Assembly: GCA_003520745.1 (NCBI GenBank)
Contig: DOUE01000001.1
Location: forward strand, 44,370 to 50,392
Direction of reading: 5' to 3'
DNA length: 6,023 nt
From: Erysipelotrichaceae bacterium
GTDB lineage: Bacteria; Bacillota_I; Bacilli_A; Erysipelotrichales; Erysipelotrichaceae
Made by a program: the position numbers and the translations under genes. The notes beneath the pieces are model-generated. The model ran no database searches. It was given only the letters and a program-made list of their open reading frames with translations, and was not told the DNA's origin. How positions within the stretch are numbered: position 1 is the first letter of the stretch; every line of letters begins with the position of its first letter. This document shows positions 5,790 to 6,023 of this stretch, piece by piece.

Positions 5790-5812
5790 CGATCGATGAT
5801 CAATCGGATTGA

Positions 5813-5818
5813 AAGGAG
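5813..5818 (+). promoter_or_regulatory. Strong ribosome binding site serving a 12-codon mini-ORF
   Basis: AAGGAG lies 7 bases before the ATG at 5826, an ideal distance. It is about 50 bases from the ADP-ribosylglycohydrolase ATG at 5869, far too distant to serve it directly. Confidence 0.8.
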
Positions 5819-5825
5819 AAACACG

Positions 5826-5864
5826 ATGAAAAGAAGACGTTCTGTTTCGATGGTGTCCCGTTAA
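5826..5864 (+). CDS. Putative 12-residue Arg-rich leader peptide
   Basis: The reading frame encodes MKRRRSVSMVSR followed by TAA. It has the best SD in the local region and ends four bases before the ATG of the ADP-ribosylglycohydrolase gene, which itself lacks an SD. The most economical reading is a translated leader that delivers ribosomes to the next start by termination-reinitiation. Four of twelve codons are Arg (AGA, AGA, CGT, CGT), three of them consecutive. I recognise no homologue. It could instead be a chance ORF; the SD and spacing argue for translation, but there is no direct evidence of function. Confidence 0.45.
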   Translation: MKRRRSVSMVSR

Positions 5865-5868
5865 TCCC

Positions 5869-6023
5869 ATGGAGAAATCTCAACGAATCAAAGGATGCGT
5901 CTTTGGCGGCGCGATCGGGGATGCCTTGGGTTGGCCGGTCGAGTTTTTGTCTCTTTCGGCGATCAAACGGAAATACGGGGAAGACGGGATCCGGACCTTG
6001 GATAAAGACAAGCAGGACGTCGC
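5869..6023 (+). CDS. ADP-ribosylglycohydrolase (DraG/ARH family), 3' partial
   Basis: The first 51 residues of a protein cut by the window end. It begins with a short basic segment MEKSQRIKG and then the family N-terminal signature: G9, G13, G14, Ile16-Gly-Asp-Ala-Leu-Gly21, Pro23, Glu25 (GxxxGGAIGDALGWPVEF), followed by a helix containing IKRKYGEDGI. This is the first helix region of DraG/ARH-type enzymes, which use two Mg ions to remove ADP-ribose from modified residues such as arginine, or to hydrolyse related ADP-ribose conjugates. The metal-binding DDT-type motifs lie beyond the window, so activity cannot be judged. The ATG at 5869 is the only ATG after the in-frame TGA at 5827, and eight residues before the first conserved Gly is normal for the family. 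No SD precedes it; translation probably depends on the mini-ORF just upstream. It is likely cotranscribed with the phosphatase, 79 bases upstream. Confidence 0.88.
   Translation, partial: MEKSQRIKGCVFGGAIGDALGWPVEFLSLSAIKRKYGEDGIRTLDKDKQDV

Noticed and set aside
5786..5812. 8-codon ATG frame overlapping the phosphatase stop as ATGA
   Set aside because: It has no SD, ends before the next SD and shows no sign of function; most likely chance.
5781..5812. Weak inverted repeats (ATTGA...TCAAT, GATC repeats) after the phosphatase as a terminator
   Set aside because: Stems are only 4-5 bp and no T run follows, so transcription probably continues into the glycohydrolase gene.
5826..5871. Frameshift joining the mini-ORF to the ADP-ribosylglycohydrolase
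   Set aside because: The glycohydrolase already has a normal family N-terminus from ATG 5869, and the mini-ORF residues add no recognisable homology.

Overview
The window carries eight genes, all on the + strand, packed tightly, with no intergenic stretch longer than about 135 bases. Base composition is close to half G+C by eye. Shine-Dalgarno sites are strong and of the AGGAGG type. TAA is the preferred stop, TGA is used once as a stop, and TGG encodes Trp, so the genetic code is the standard bacterial one. The SD style and the best-remembered relatives (AadK-like nucleotidyltransferase, Listeria/Bacillus-type GyrI-like protein, GufA-type ZIP) suggest a chromosomal segment of a moderate-GC Bacillota or Mycoplasmatota-related bacterium. 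This taxonomic guess is inference only. No insertion sequence, phage gene, CRISPR array, tRNA or rRNA is visible.

Region 1 (1-2276) is a tight run of three genes: the 3' part of an M20D amidohydrolase, a YbaK/EbsC-type aminoacyl-tRNA deacylase-like protein, and an AadK-like aminoglycoside 6-adenylyltransferase-family protein. Each downstream SD overlaps the upstream stop codon, so these are almost certainly cotranscribed and probably translationally coupled.

Region 2 (2272-3187) is a single gene for a GufA-type ZIP metal transporter. It has its own near-consensus promoter (TTTACA-17-TACAAT), a TGTAA-n4-TTACA dyad on the -35 box, a hairpin holding its SD, and a Rho-independent terminator that begins three bases after its stop codon. 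Read-through from region 1 would also end at that terminator.

Region 3 (3188-6023) starts at an extended -10 promoter framed by a perfect 9-bp inverted repeat. It continues with a GyrI-like small-molecule-binding protein, a six-TM GGDEF diguanylate cyclase, a Tyr/lipid phosphatase with a CTAGKDR P-loop, a 12-codon Arg-rich mini-ORF, and the 5' end of an ADP-ribosylglycohydrolase that runs off the window. No terminator separates these, so they may form one signalling operon joining ligand binding, c-di-GMP synthesis, dephosphorylation and de-ADP-ribosylation. The most unusual local feature is the ADP-ribosylglycohydrolase start: it has no SD of its own and sits four bases after the mini-ORF stop, while the mini-ORF has an ideal SD.
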